A DNA stretch of 23,295 bases from DASTQL01 sp035761805 (GCA_035761805.1 DASTQL010000177.1:1-23295), one strand, 5' to 3'. Positions 15,020 to 22,122 are shown, counted from the first letter of the stretch. Numbers and translations are program-made. Notes: generated from the sequence alone by a model not told the origin.

Positions 15020-16404
15020 GAGCAGCAGGCGCCGACCACGGCGTGGCCGGCCACCGACTCCACACCTGCCGCGGGCGATCCCTCTCCGCGAGTCAGGTCC
15101 ACTGAGCACACCCCAGTCTCGGGGAGCACCAGGCGTACCTCGTCGGCGGCCTCGAGGTCGCCGGCGATCGCGGCGGCCACGGACCGCACCTGCTCGTTCC
15201 CGGTGGTGACCAGGAAGGTCGGGGCCCGGCCGTACGACTTCATGCCGACCAGGTAGAGGCCCGGCTCGGGCTGGGCCAGCTCGCGGTGCCCGTGCGGCTG
15301 GACGGAGCCACAGGAGTGGAAGGCGGGGTCGATGAGCGGTGCCAGGGCGACGGGGGACTCCAGGCCCGGGTCCAGGTCCACGCGGACCTCCCCGAGGATC
15401 GCCAGGTCGGGCCGGAACCCGGTGGCCGCCACGACGGTGTGCACACCCGCGACGACCCGCTCCCCGTCCGGCGTGGCGCCGACCACGTCGACCGACTCTC
15501 CGTCCGCCGCGACCCTGAGCTCGGTGGTCGAGAAGCCGGTGACCTGCTCGACACCCCGACCCCGGACGGCGGCGCGCAGGTCGGTGCCCAGCCGGCCCCG
15601 GGCGGGGAGTTGGTCGGCCTGACCCCCTCCGTACACGCGGGCGGCGTCGGACCGGCGGATCGCCCACACGACCTCGGTCCCGGGTACCTCCTCGGCCAGC
15701 CGGGTGAGGTCGAGCAGCGTGTTGGCCGCGGAGTGGCCGCTGCCGACGACGAGCGTCCGCCGCCCGGCGAAGCGCTCCCGGTCGCGGCCGAGGACGTCCG
15801 GGAGCGGGCTCACGACGAGGCCGGCCGCCACGGCCTCCTCCTCGCCGCGCGCCGGCAGACCCGACACGCCCAGCGGGTTGGGGTGTCCCCAGGTCCCGGA
15901 CGCGTCGACCACGGCCCGAGCCGTGATCTCCGAGACCTCGCCGTCCTGGTCGCGCACCCGCACCACGAACGGCGCCTGCTCGCGCCCGCTGCTGCGAGCT
16001 TTGTCCATGCCGAGCCGGCTCACCGCGACCACGCGCGTGCCCGTCCGTACGTGGGGGTGCAGTGCCGCAGCCAGCGGCTCGAGGTAGCGGTCGACGATCT
16101 CGCCGCCGGTTGGCGGGTCGTCGCCGTCGGGCCGCACCCAGCCGGTGGGGGCGAGGAGCTTCTCCGCCGCGCCGTCGACCAGGTAGCGCCAGGGGGTGAA
16201 CGTCCGCACGTGGGCCCAGTCCCGGATCGCGGCACCGACCCGCTCCCCGGCCTCCATGACGAGGGGGGTGAGGCCGTACGAGAGGAGGTGCGCGGCCGCC
16301 GCGAGGCCGACGGGTCCGGCGCCGACGACGACCACGGGGAGGTCGGTGTCGGCGCGCGCGGGTACGGGCACGGGCGGTATCAGCCGCTGCGAGGTCGTGG
16401 TCAC
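15016..16404 (-). CDS. Flavin-dependent monooxygenase of ars operons (ArsO-like), C-terminal CC
   Basis: A 462-residue two-dinucleotide-domain flavoprotein. The FAD-binding VVVGAGPVG (25-33) and the NADPH-binding VVGSGHSAAN (219-228) bracket a FAD/NAD segment, and YLVGMKSYGRAPTF lies near the C-terminus. This architecture matches the Baeyer-Villiger/N-oxide-type monooxygenases (ArsO, ArsV) encoded in arsenic operons. The protein ends GACCS with vicinal Cys460-Cys461, plus Cys433 in VCSVDL; a terminal CC recalls mercuric reductase and could bind As(III) or Sb(III). The GTG at 16404 is preferred over one three codons upstream because GAAGG then lies at about 9-nt spacing. It is divergent from arsR and coupled to the MFS gene. 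The exact chemistry is not known. Confidence 0.82.
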   Translation of the reverse strand: MTTTSQRLIPPVPVPARADTDLPVVVVGAGPVGLAAAAHLLSYGLTPLVMEAGERVGAAIRDWAHVRTFTPWRYLVDGAAEKLLAPTGWVRPDGDDPPTGGEIVDRYLEPLAAALHPHVRTGTRVVAVSRLGMDKARSSGREQAPFVVRVRDQDGEVSEITARAVVDASGTWGHPNPLGVSGLPARGEEEAVAAGLVVSPLPDVLGRDRERFAGRRTLVVGSGHSAANTLLDLTRLAEEVPGTEVVWAIRRSDAARVYGGGQADQLPARGRLGTDLRAAVRGRGVEQVTGFSTTELRVAADGESVDVVGATPDGERVVAGVHTVVAATGFRPDLAILGEVRVDLDPGLESPVALAPLIDPAFHSCGSVQPHGHRELAQPEPGLYLVGMKSYGRAPTFLVTTGNEQVRSVAAAIAGDLEAADEVRLVLPETGVCSVDLTRGEGSPAAGVESVAGHAVVGACCS

Positions 16405-16424
16405 GCTGGGCACCCTTCGTGAAT

Positions 16425-16503
16425 ATCGACGGATGTCGATGTGCTCGGTCGGAGCGAGAGTGCCTCAGACATCGACAGTTGTCAATGATTGACGCCTGTC
16501 GAT
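16425..16503. promoter_or_regulatory. Three ArsR-type operators in the divergent ars promoter region
   Basis: Three copies of an ATYGAC-N4-GTCRAT palindrome are visible: 16425-16440 (ATCGAC/GTCGAT, perfect), 16471-16486 (ATCGAC/GTCAAT) and 16488-16503 (ATTGAC/GTCGAT). The last two are spaced 17 bp apart and overlap the arsR promoter: TTGTCA (16479-16484), 18 nt, TATATC (16503-16508). The first overlaps a candidate -10 of the divergent flavoprotein gene (GATATT, 16427-16422). They are presumed binding sites of the adjacent ArsR. Confidence 0.7.
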
Positions 16504-16515
16504 ATATCGGTCATG

Positions 16516-16884
16516 ATGGTCCGCGTGGCTCGCGCTCTCCCGGTGATCCAGTCGCCCCAGGCCGTCGACGCCTGCTGCGACCCACTGGCAGTCGCCCCGC
16601 TGGGCACCGCCCAGGCGCGGGAGCTCGCCTTCCGCCTCAAGGCCGTCGCGGACCCGGCACGGCTGCGCCTGCTGTCGCTGCTGATGGCGAGCGAGGGCCG
16701 AGAGGCGTGCACCTGCGACCTCACGGCGCCGTTGGGGCTGTCCCAGCCGACGGTCAGCCACCACCTCAAGCGATTGGCGGAGGCCGGCCTGGTGGTCGGC
16801 GAGCGCCGGGGCGTGTGGACCTACTACCGCGTGGTCCCCGAGGCCCTGCAGGGGCTGGCCGAGGTGCTCCTCCCCCAGCCCTGA
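16516..16884 (+). CDS. arsR: ArsR/SmtB family metalloid-responsive repressor
   Basis: A 122-residue winged-helix repressor. The recognition helix region is LGLSQPTVSHHLKRLAEAGL, preceded by the metal-binding EACTCDL (Cys65, Cys67), the counterpart of ELCVCDL in ArsR of R773. An N-terminal DACCDP pair (Cys20, Cys21) matches the second As(III) ligand set used by the Corynebacterium glutamicum ArsR, where N-terminal Cys-Cys of one subunit meets a cysteine of the other. It should repress itself and the divergent monooxygenase-MFS pair until As(III)/Sb(III) binds. The start is ATG 16516, 7 nt after a TATATC -10, so leaderless; the adjacent ATG 16513 is equally possible. Confidence 0.92.
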   Translation: MVRVARALPVIQSPQAVDACCDPLAVAPLGTAQARELAFRLKAVADPARLRLLSLLMASEGREACTCDLTAPLGLSQPTVSHHLKRLAEAGLVVGERRGVWTYYRVVPEALQGLAEVLLPQP

Positions 16885-16907
16885 CAGCCGCCCGCCCGAG
16901 ACACGCA

Positions 16908-16963
16908 GAGTTCGGGCTTCGGCAGGCTCAAGCGGCCGACAAAGCCTGCCGAACCCCGAACTC
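16908..16963. repeat. 21-bp inverted repeat hairpin after arsR
   Basis: Arms 16908-16928 and 16943-16963 pair over 21 bp with one mismatch around a 14-nt loop. It lies 23 bp after the arsR stop and ends about 50 bp before the -10 of the ATPase gene, so it may terminate arsR. The arms share TTCGGCAGGC and GCCGAACCC with the structure at 13697-13753, suggesting a dispersed repeat family. The remainder of 16885-17012 shows nothing else. Confidence 0.6.
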
Positions 16964-17012
16964 AGCCGAACCGTCCCCGGCAACAGCCCTGTCCCGCGAC
17001 TCGAGGCGGGGA

Positions 17013-17018
17013 TAACGT
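17013..17018 (+). promoter_or_regulatory. Leaderless -10 box of the STAND ATPase gene
   Basis: TAACGT (17013-17018) ends exactly 7 nt before the ATG at 17026. No clear Shine-Dalgarno is present. Confidence 0.5.
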
Positions 17019-17025
17019 CGCAGGC

Positions 17026-18675
17026 ATGACGGGCGCGAGCCGACGCCCTCCGACGACGCTGGGCGACGTCCTCGCCGCCCGCCGCCGTCGACGGCTGGTC
17101 GGCCGCTCCGCGGAGATCGAGCTCGTACGCGCGGCCGTGGACGACGCCGGGGACAGCCCGCTGTCGGTGCTCCACCTCCACGGGCCCGGCGGGGTCGGCA
17201 AGACGACCCTGCTCGACGCCTTCGCGGACGTGGGCGTCGAGGCCGGCGCCACGGTCGTACGCCTGGACGGGCGAGACGTCGACCCGTCGCCGGTCGGCGT
17301 GGCCGAAGCGCTGGACGCCCTCCTCGACGTCCCCGCCGGGGACGGTCCGATCAGCCTCCTCGGGGGTGGTGCCCGGCTGGTCCTGCTGGTCGACAGCTAC
17401 GAACGCCTGGCGCCGCTGGACGACTGGTTCCGTACGCGGTTCCTGCCGCGCCTACCCGCGTCAACCCTGACCGTGCTCGCCGGGAGGGACCGCCCGAGCC
17501 CCGCGTGGCGGGCCGAGTCGGGCTGGGGCGACCTGATGCGCCAGGTCTCCCTACGCAACCTCGACCCGGACGCGAGCCGGCGCCTCCTCGAGCAGGCGGG
17601 GGTCGAGCCGGAGCTGCACGACCGCATCCTCCGGGTCACCCACGGGCACCCCCTGGCGCTCGCGCTGGTCGCCGACGTCGTGACCGGTGGAGGTGACGCC
17701 TCGACCGACGACCTCCCGCTGGACGTGGTGCAGGCGCTGTTGCCACGCTTCGTCGAGACGGTGCCGGATGCGCGGCACCGGCATGCCCTGGAGGTGTGTG
17801 CGGTCGCCCGCTCGACCGACGAGGCCCTCCTCCGGTACGTGCTGGAGGGCGAGGACGTCCACGACGTCTTCGCATGGTTGCGCGAGCTGTCCTTCATCGA
17901 CGCCGCGCCGGACGGCCTGTACCCGCACGACCTGGCTCGCGACGTCCTCGACGCCGACCTGCGCTGGCGCGATCCCGCCGGCTACCGCCAGGTGTTCGAC
18001 AAGGTCCGGCGGCACAGCCTTGCCCGCCTCCGTGAGAGCACCGGTCGGAGTCAGCAACGGGCGATCTTCGACCTGAAGTTCCTGTTCCGAGGGGCTCGGA
18101 TCGCCAGCTCACCGGTGGACTGGAGCTCGTGGGGCACGTACTACCCGGACCGGGTCGACGGGGCGGACCACGAGGCGGTTCTCGACCTGGTCTCGAGGTG
18201 GGAGGGCGAGGAGTCCGCCGGCATCGCCCGCCGCTGGCTCGACCGGCAGCCGGACGGGTTCTTCGTCGTCCGGCACCACGACGGCCGGCTCATGGGTGTG
18301 CTGGCGACGGTCGACCTGAGCCGGGCGTCCCCGAGCGATCTCGCCGCCGACCCGGGGGCCCGAGCCGCCTGGGAGTACGCGCAACGGTGCGCGCCGCCGA
18401 GACCGGGCGAGGTCGTCAGCCAGTGCCGCTTCCTGCTCGACCGAGAGGCCTACCAGAGCCCCTCGCCGACGATGAACGCCGCACCCGTCCTCACGCTGCA
18501 GCGACAGCTCGCCACGCCCGGCCTGGCCTGGGACTTCTTGACCCTCGCCGAGCCGGAGCGCTGGGACGCGTACTTCCGGGCCGCCGACATTCCACGCGCT
18601 ACGGGCGCGGACTTCACGGTCGGCGGGCGCCGGTACGGGTTGTTCGCCCATGACTTCCGCCAGGTCCCCATCTAG
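17026..18675 (+). CDS. STAND-like P-loop ATPase, cut short by an in-frame amber codon
   Basis: A 549-residue cytoplasmic protein as read to the TAG at 18673. Walker A GPGGVGKTT (53-61) follows an LVGRSAEIELV box, and Walker B is LVLLVDSYERL (118-128), as in AAA_16/STAND signalling ATPases. A winged-helix-like part follows to about residue 330. Residues about 375-545 (GFFVVRHHDGRLMGVLATV, then FLTLAEPERWDAYF and FTVGGRRYGLFAHDF) have strand-rich, GNAT-like character. The frame continues without another stop for 156 codons after the TAG and includes a C-terminal helix-turn-helix, so the intact protein would be about 706 residues. The start ATG has a -10 box 7 nt upstream. It may be a recent pseudogene; its substrate or signal is unknown. 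Confidence 0.72.
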   Translation: MTGASRRPPTTLGDVLAARRRRRLVGRSAEIELVRAAVDDAGDSPLSVLHLHGPGGVGKTTLLDAFADVGVEAGATVVRLDGRDVDPSPVGVAEALDALLDVPAGDGPISLLGGGARLVLLVDSYERLAPLDDWFRTRFLPRLPASTLTVLAGRDRPSPAWRAESGWGDLMRQVSLRNLDPDASRRLLEQAGVEPELHDRILRVTHGHPLALALVADVVTGGGDASTDDLPLDVVQALLPRFVETVPDARHRHALEVCAVARSTDEALLRYVLEGEDVHDVFAWLRELSFIDAAPDGLYPHDLARDVLDADLRWRDPAGYRQVFDKVRRHSLARLRESTGRSQQRAIFDLKFLFRGARIASSPVDWSSWGTYYPDRVDGADHEAVLDLVSRWEGEESAGIARRWLDRQPDGFFVVRHHDGRLMGVLATVDLSRASPSDLAADPGARAAWEYAQRCAPPRPGEVVSQCRFLLDREAYQSPSPTMNAAPVLTLQRQLATPGLAWDFLTLAEPERWDAYFRAADIPRATGADFTVGGRRYGLFAHDFRQVPI

Positions 18676-18858
18676 GCGTGGACGGAGCTCTGGGCGGAGC
18701 GCGCGCTGGCGAGGGAGGCCACGACTGACACGCCGGACGGGGCCGCCGCCTTCGTCGTCCTCTCGCACTCCGACTTCGCGTCCGCCGTACGCCAAGGACT
18801 CAAGGACCTCGGGCGACGCGACCTGCTCGGGCGCAACTCGCTCGTCCGCACCCGACTC

Positions 18859-19146
18859 GTGGTCGAGCGAGCCGTCGGTGGTCGGGCAGGGGGCGAGGTG
18901 CTGGAGGCGCTGCTCCGGGAGGCGGCGGCCACGCTGGCCGACCATCCCCGCGACGACAAGCTGCTCCGGGCGGTGGACCGGACGTACCTGCACCCGGCGG
19001 CCACCCAGGAATCCGCGGCCGCCGTGCTGGGCCTGCCCTTCAGCACCTACCGCCGTCACCTGGCCCAGGGAGTGGACCGGATCGTCGCCTGGCTCTGGGA
19101 CCGCGAGGTGTACGGGCAGGACCGGGCAGGAGTGAGCACCGCCTGA
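18859..19146 (+). CDS. C-terminal helix-turn-helix part of the interrupted ATPase
   Basis: This is the in-frame continuation of the ATPase gene beyond the amber codon. The first possible start after that codon is GTG at 18859, giving 95 residues; codons 18676-18858 are open and coding-like (AWTELWAERALAREA, then FVVLSHSDFASAVRQGLKDL) but have no start. The product ends with an ESAAAVLGLPFSTYRRHLAQ helix-turn-helix (sigma region 4-like), the usual C-terminal DNA-binding module of such ATPase regulators. There is no convincing ribosome binding site before 18859, so separate translation is doubtful. It is best regarded as the distal half of one broken or read-through gene spanning 17026-19146. 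Confidence 0.5.
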   Translation: MVERAVGGRAGGEVLEALLREAAATLADHPRDDKLLRAVDRTYLHPAATQESAAAVLGLPFSTYRRHLAQGVDRIVAWLWDREVYGQDRAGVSTA

Positions 19147-19171
19147 CCTGGGATCCGAGCAGCTGGCGGGC

Positions 19172-19199
19172 GCACCCTCCAGAGGACCGAGGAGGGTGC
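19172..19199 (+). promoter_or_regulatory. Hairpin enclosing the ribosome binding site of the monooxygenase gene
   Basis: GCACCCTCC (19172-19180) and GGAGGGTGC (19191-19199) form a perfect 9-bp stem with a 10-nt loop. The right arm contains the Shine-Dalgarno GGAGGG (19191-19196), and the ATG follows one base after the stem, at 19201. The structure would hide the ribosome binding site when folded. It may equally act as a terminator for the preceding gene, although no T-run follows. Confidence 0.55.
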
Positions 19200-19200
19200 C

Positions 19201-20598
19201 ATGAGCAGTGGACGTGGCGGGCGCGGGCGTGCGGTGGTGCTGGGCGGCAGTGTCGCCGGCCTGGTGGCGGCACGAGTGCTCGCGGACGGCTACGACGAGG
19301 TTGTCGTCGTCGAGCGGGACGAGCTCCCCGAGAGCGCGGAGCACCGGCGGGGTGTGGCCCAGGGACGGCACATCCACGCGCTCCTGGCGGGTGGCCTCGA
19401 GGCTTTCGAGCGACTCTTCGACGGGCTGACCGCCGATCTGACGGCGCTCGGCGCCCCCGTGGGCGACATGCTCGGCGACGTCCACGCCCACCTCGGGGGT
19501 CACGTCCTGCATCGAGGCGCGTCTGGCCTGTTGATCGTCAACGTCAGCAGGCCGGCTCTGGAGGCGAGCCTCCGAGCACGCGTGCGGACCATGGCCAACG
19601 TCACGGTCCTGGACCGGTGCGACGGGGCGGGACTGGTGACGACGCCCGACGGCGCAGCCGTCACCGGGGTGCACGTCATCCGCCGGGCCGACGGCAGCGC
19701 GGAGGAGACGCTGGCGGCGGACCTCGTCGTCGACGCGACCGGCCGCCACACGCGGGTCCCGGCCGCCCTGGAGGCGCTCGGCTACGGGCGCCCGCCCGTG
19801 GAGAGGATCGGCATCGGGGTCGGCTACGCCACCCGGACGTACCGACTCGACCGCGACGCGCTGGGAGGCGACCTGGGGATCCTCGTCGGCGCTGCCCCCG
19901 AGCACCCACGTGGTGGCGCCCTTGCCACGGTGGAGGGCGGGCGCAGCCTGCTGACGCTCTTCGGGGTGCTCGGCGACCACCCGCCCACCGACGTCGCGGG
20001 TTTCGACGAGTTCGCGGCGACGCTGCAGTGCCCGCACGTCTACGAGGCCGTCCGCGGCGCGGAGCCGCTCGACGAGGCGGTCGCCTTCCGGCACCCGGCG
20101 AGCGTGCGGCACCGGTACGAACGGCTGCGCCGGTTCCCCGACGGGCTGCTGGTCATGGGGGACGCGGTCTCCACGTTCAACCCGATCTACGGTCAGGGCA
20201 TGAGCGTGGTGGCGCTGCAAGGACTCGCCCTGCGTCGCCACCTGGCGGAGCCGGGAGGTCCACGACCGCTCGAGTTCCTGCGAGAGGTCGGCCGGATCGT
20301 CGACGTCCCGTGGGACATGGCGGCGGGAGGCGACCTCTCGTTCCCGGGGGTGGAGGGCCGGCGGACCGTCGGGATGCGCGTACTCGGCGCATACGTGGCT
20401 CGGCTCCAGGCGGGCGCGGCGCGCGACCCCCGGCTGGGGCGGGCGTTCCTCCGTGTCGCCGGGCTGGTCGACCCGCCTCAGGCCCTGCTCCGTCCCTCTG
20501 TCGTGGCGCGCGCCCTGAGTCCGCGGAACGACGCTGGGACCGCACTGCCCGGCACCCTCGCCGGCCGGTCCCGCTCGAGGGAGGCGGCGCGGCCGTAG
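19201..20598 (+). CDS. FAD-dependent monooxygenase, UbiH/LasC epoxidase-like
   Basis: A 465-residue group A-like flavoprotein. The N-terminal FAD fold has AVVLGGSVAGLVAARVLAD (11-29, GGSVAG 15-20) and ends VVVVERDELP. The segment RRGVAQGRHIHALLAGG is characteristic of the LasC/MonCI-type epoxidases and related tailoring monooxygenases. The second FAD motif is GDAVSTFNPIYGQGMS (320-335). There is no transmembrane segment. By family it would hydroxylate or epoxidise a hydrophobic substrate with NAD(P)H and oxygen, but no biosynthetic partner genes flank it. A GAGGAGGG ribosome binding site at 4-nt spacing fixes the start, and that site lies in a hairpin (19172-19199). It follows the interrupted ATPase gene by 54 bp, which might once have regulated it. 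Confidence 0.85.
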   Translation: MSSGRGGRGRAVVLGGSVAGLVAARVLADGYDEVVVVERDELPESAEHRRGVAQGRHIHALLAGGLEAFERLFDGLTADLTALGAPVGDMLGDVHAHLGGHVLHRGASGLLIVNVSRPALEASLRARVRTMANVTVLDRCDGAGLVTTPDGAAVTGVHVIRRADGSAEETLAADLVVDATGRHTRVPAALEALGYGRPPVERIGIGVGYATRTYRLDRDALGGDLGILVGAAPEHPRGGALATVEGGRSLLTLFGVLGDHPPTDVAGFDEFAATLQCPHVYEAVRGAEPLDEAVAFRHPASVRHRYERLRRFPDGLLVMGDAVSTFNPIYGQGMSVVALQGLALRRHLAEPGGPRPLEFLREVGRIVDVPWDMAAGGDLSFPGVEGRRTVGMRVLGAYVARLQAGAARDPRLGRAFLRVAGLVDPPQALLRPSVVARALSPRNDAGTALPGTLAGRSRSREAARP

Positions 20599-20612
20599 AC
20601 CCAGCGCTCCTC

Positions 20613-20652
20613 CCGTCCGGGGGATGGGCGCGCTGACACGCTCGCCGGACGG
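20613..20652. terminator. Weak inverted repeat between convergent genes
   Basis: CCGTCCGG (20613-20620) and CCGGACGG (20645-20652) are perfect inverted copies with a 24-nt loop, in the 103-bp gap between the convergent monooxygenase and ZIP genes. A bidirectional terminator is possible. No T-tract is present. Confidence 0.25.
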
Positions 20653-20701
20653 AGCCGGTCGAGCCGCCGGCAGGCGCCCCGGACACTGCGGTTCGGCCGC
20701 C

Positions 20702-21481
20702 TCAGATCAGGGACAACGCGTACGCCAGCGAGAAACCGGCGGCCGTGCTGAGTGCGACGGCAGGTCCACCGTTCTCGTACGCCTCGGGCATCAGCGTGTC
20801 GGCGAGTGAGGCGATCACGGCTCCGGCGGCGAAGGCCAGCGGCAGGGAGATGGTCTCCTCGGACGCGGTGGACAGGGGGCCGGCACCCACGGCGACGGCG
20901 AGGGTGAGGAGCACCGCGCACGCCGACCACGTGCCGAGCACGAAGGCGTTCGAACGCCCCTGCTCACGCATGGACGCACTCCCCACCAGGGACTCGGGGA
21001 AGTTGGAGACGAAGATCGCGGCGAGCAGAGCCAGCCCGCCGGTCCCCTGGCCGAGGGAGACGCCCAGCGCGATGTTCTCGGGAACTCCGTCCAGCGTCAC
21101 GGCGGCGAGCAGGGCGAGGCCCGCCGCCCCCGAGGTCGACGCCGGCGACGGCGAGCGTCCGACGGCGGCGGCGTCGGTGTCGAGCTTCTCGCTGCCGTCG
21201 TCCCCGGCCCGCGCACCTGGCGCCGCAGCCCGGTCCAGCCAGGCGCTCAGCAGGGTGAACACCACAGCTCCGGCGCCGAGCCCGAGTACAGCGCGCCCAA
21301 GCCCCCCGCGCTCCTTCGACTCCTCGAACAGCTCGAACGCCAGGGCAGTGATCAGCGATCCGGCCGCAAAGGACAGCAGGACCGCCAGCACCCGTTTCGG
21401 GAACTGGACACGGGCGCCGACCACAGCCCCGATCACCAGGGCGCTCGAGGCGACGGCACCGAAGACCAGGGCTTCGACCAT
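20702..21481 (-). CDS. ZIP family metal transporter-like permease
   Basis: A 259-residue membrane protein with about eight hydrophobic segments at residues 3-23, 30-52, 62-81, 118-132, 145-160, 180-200, 212-230 and 240-258. A variable hydrophilic loop rich in Asp, Ser and Pro lies at 84-117, as in ZIP proteins. TDG-type helix 4 reads TLDGVPENIALGVSLG (129-144) and helix 5 SNFPESLVGSAS (159-170), in the positions of HNxxEG and HxxPE of ZupT. The metal-ligand histidines are absent, so transport of Zn/Fe is uncertain. The ATG at 21481 is chosen because the family starts there; the frame is open upstream to 21763 with non-coding-looking sequence. The ribosome binding site is weak. Confidence 0.8.
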   Translation of the reverse strand: MVEALVFGAVASSALVIGAVVGARVQFPKRVLAVLLSFAAGSLITALAFELFEESKERGGLGRAVLGLGAGAVVFTLLSAWLDRAAAPGARAGDDGSEKLDTDAAAVGRSPSPASTSGAAGLALLAAVTLDGVPENIALGVSLGQGTGGLALLAAIFVSNFPESLVGSASMREQGRSNAFVLGTWSACAVLLTLAVAVGAGPLSTASEETISLPLAFAAGAVIASLADTLMPEAYENGGPAVALSTAAGFSLAYALSLI

Positions 21482-21489
21482 GTCGCTGA

Positions 21490-22053
21490 CTACCCGATGG
21501 CCCTGGCGGCAATCATGTGCCCATCTGTCGAGCCGCCCTGACCGACACCGTGCGTACACCGGTCGGTGGCCAGGCCGAGGGTGGTCCGCTTCGGGTCGAT
21601 CGCACGCGGTGAGGCCGACAGCCGGGAGCGACGTCGACCTCGCCTTCGTTGCCCCGGCGGCTGGGACGAGCGAACCGACCATCCTGGCCGCCGTCCGCCA
21701 CACCCCGGCTGCGGCCACGCCATCCCTGCCGGCGCTGACGGGTGACGGCGGCAGGTCGGCCATGAGGAAGGAGGCGACCGCCTTCCGCTGGGCGCTCCCA
21801 GCTCGGGATGCAGTGCCCGGGAGAGCTCCGCTGCCTCGTCGCGGTAGTCGTCGAGTGCGGGCTGCTCGACCGGGACCAGGTCCTTCACGGCGGCTCGTGG
21901 CACCTGCGACAGAGCCGCGATGAAGCCTCCCAAGGCTTGCGCCAGGCGGCGCACCTCGTCCCGAGACGGAAGGGGGAGGTGGTGGAGGAGCGTCGACCGA
22001 TCACCGGAGTCCACCACTTCATGATCGTGACCGCCGTTCCCGGTCCCGGTCAC
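21490..22053 (-). CDS. Uncertain ORF, possibly a frameshifted hypothetical gene
   Basis: A 187-residue frame opens at GTG 22053 with GTGGAGC about 7 nt upstream. The first about 80 residues look coding (SRDEVRRLAQALGGFIAALS, then VPVEQPALDDYRDEAAELSR); after LHPELGAP the composition changes to Pro/Arg/Ser-rich. Near 21785 a neighbouring minus-strand frame begins to look coding instead (AQRKAVASFLMADLPPSP), as if one base had been lost or gained. I do not recognise the family. The reading may be a decayed or frameshifted gene, or chance. The rest of the 648-bp stretch 21482-22129 shows no other convincing gene. Confidence 0.3.
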   Translation of the reverse strand: MTGTGNGGHDHEVVDSGDRSTLLHHLPLPSRDEVRRLAQALGGFIAALSQVPRAAVKDLVPVEQPALDDYRDEAAELSRALHPELGAPSGRRSPPSSWPTCRRHPSAPAGMAWPQPGCGGRRPGWSVRSSQPPGQRRRGRRRSRLSASPRAIDPKRTTLGLATDRCTHGVGQGGSTDGHMIAARAIG

Positions 22054-22116
22054 TCAGGAGCTCCACGAGCGCCGGAACGGTCACCATGCGCACGATGATG
22101 GCACCCGGGGCGACCG

Positions 22117-22122
22117 TACTGT
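22117..22122 (+). promoter_or_regulatory. Leaderless -10 box of the PRiA4 gene
   Basis: TACTGT (22117-22122) ends exactly 7 nt before the ATG at 22130. No ribosome binding site precedes the ATG. Confidence 0.5.

Noticed and set aside
13760..15667. A 635-codon reading of the MFS gene
   Set aside because: The first 216 residues overlap the monooxygenase gene out of frame; the GTG at 15019 overlapping the previous stop gives a normal 419-residue MFS protein.
18673..18675. Pyrrolysine or programmed amber recoding
   Set aside because: No pylT/pylS-type gene or recoding structure is visible here; a nonsense mutation or error is simpler.
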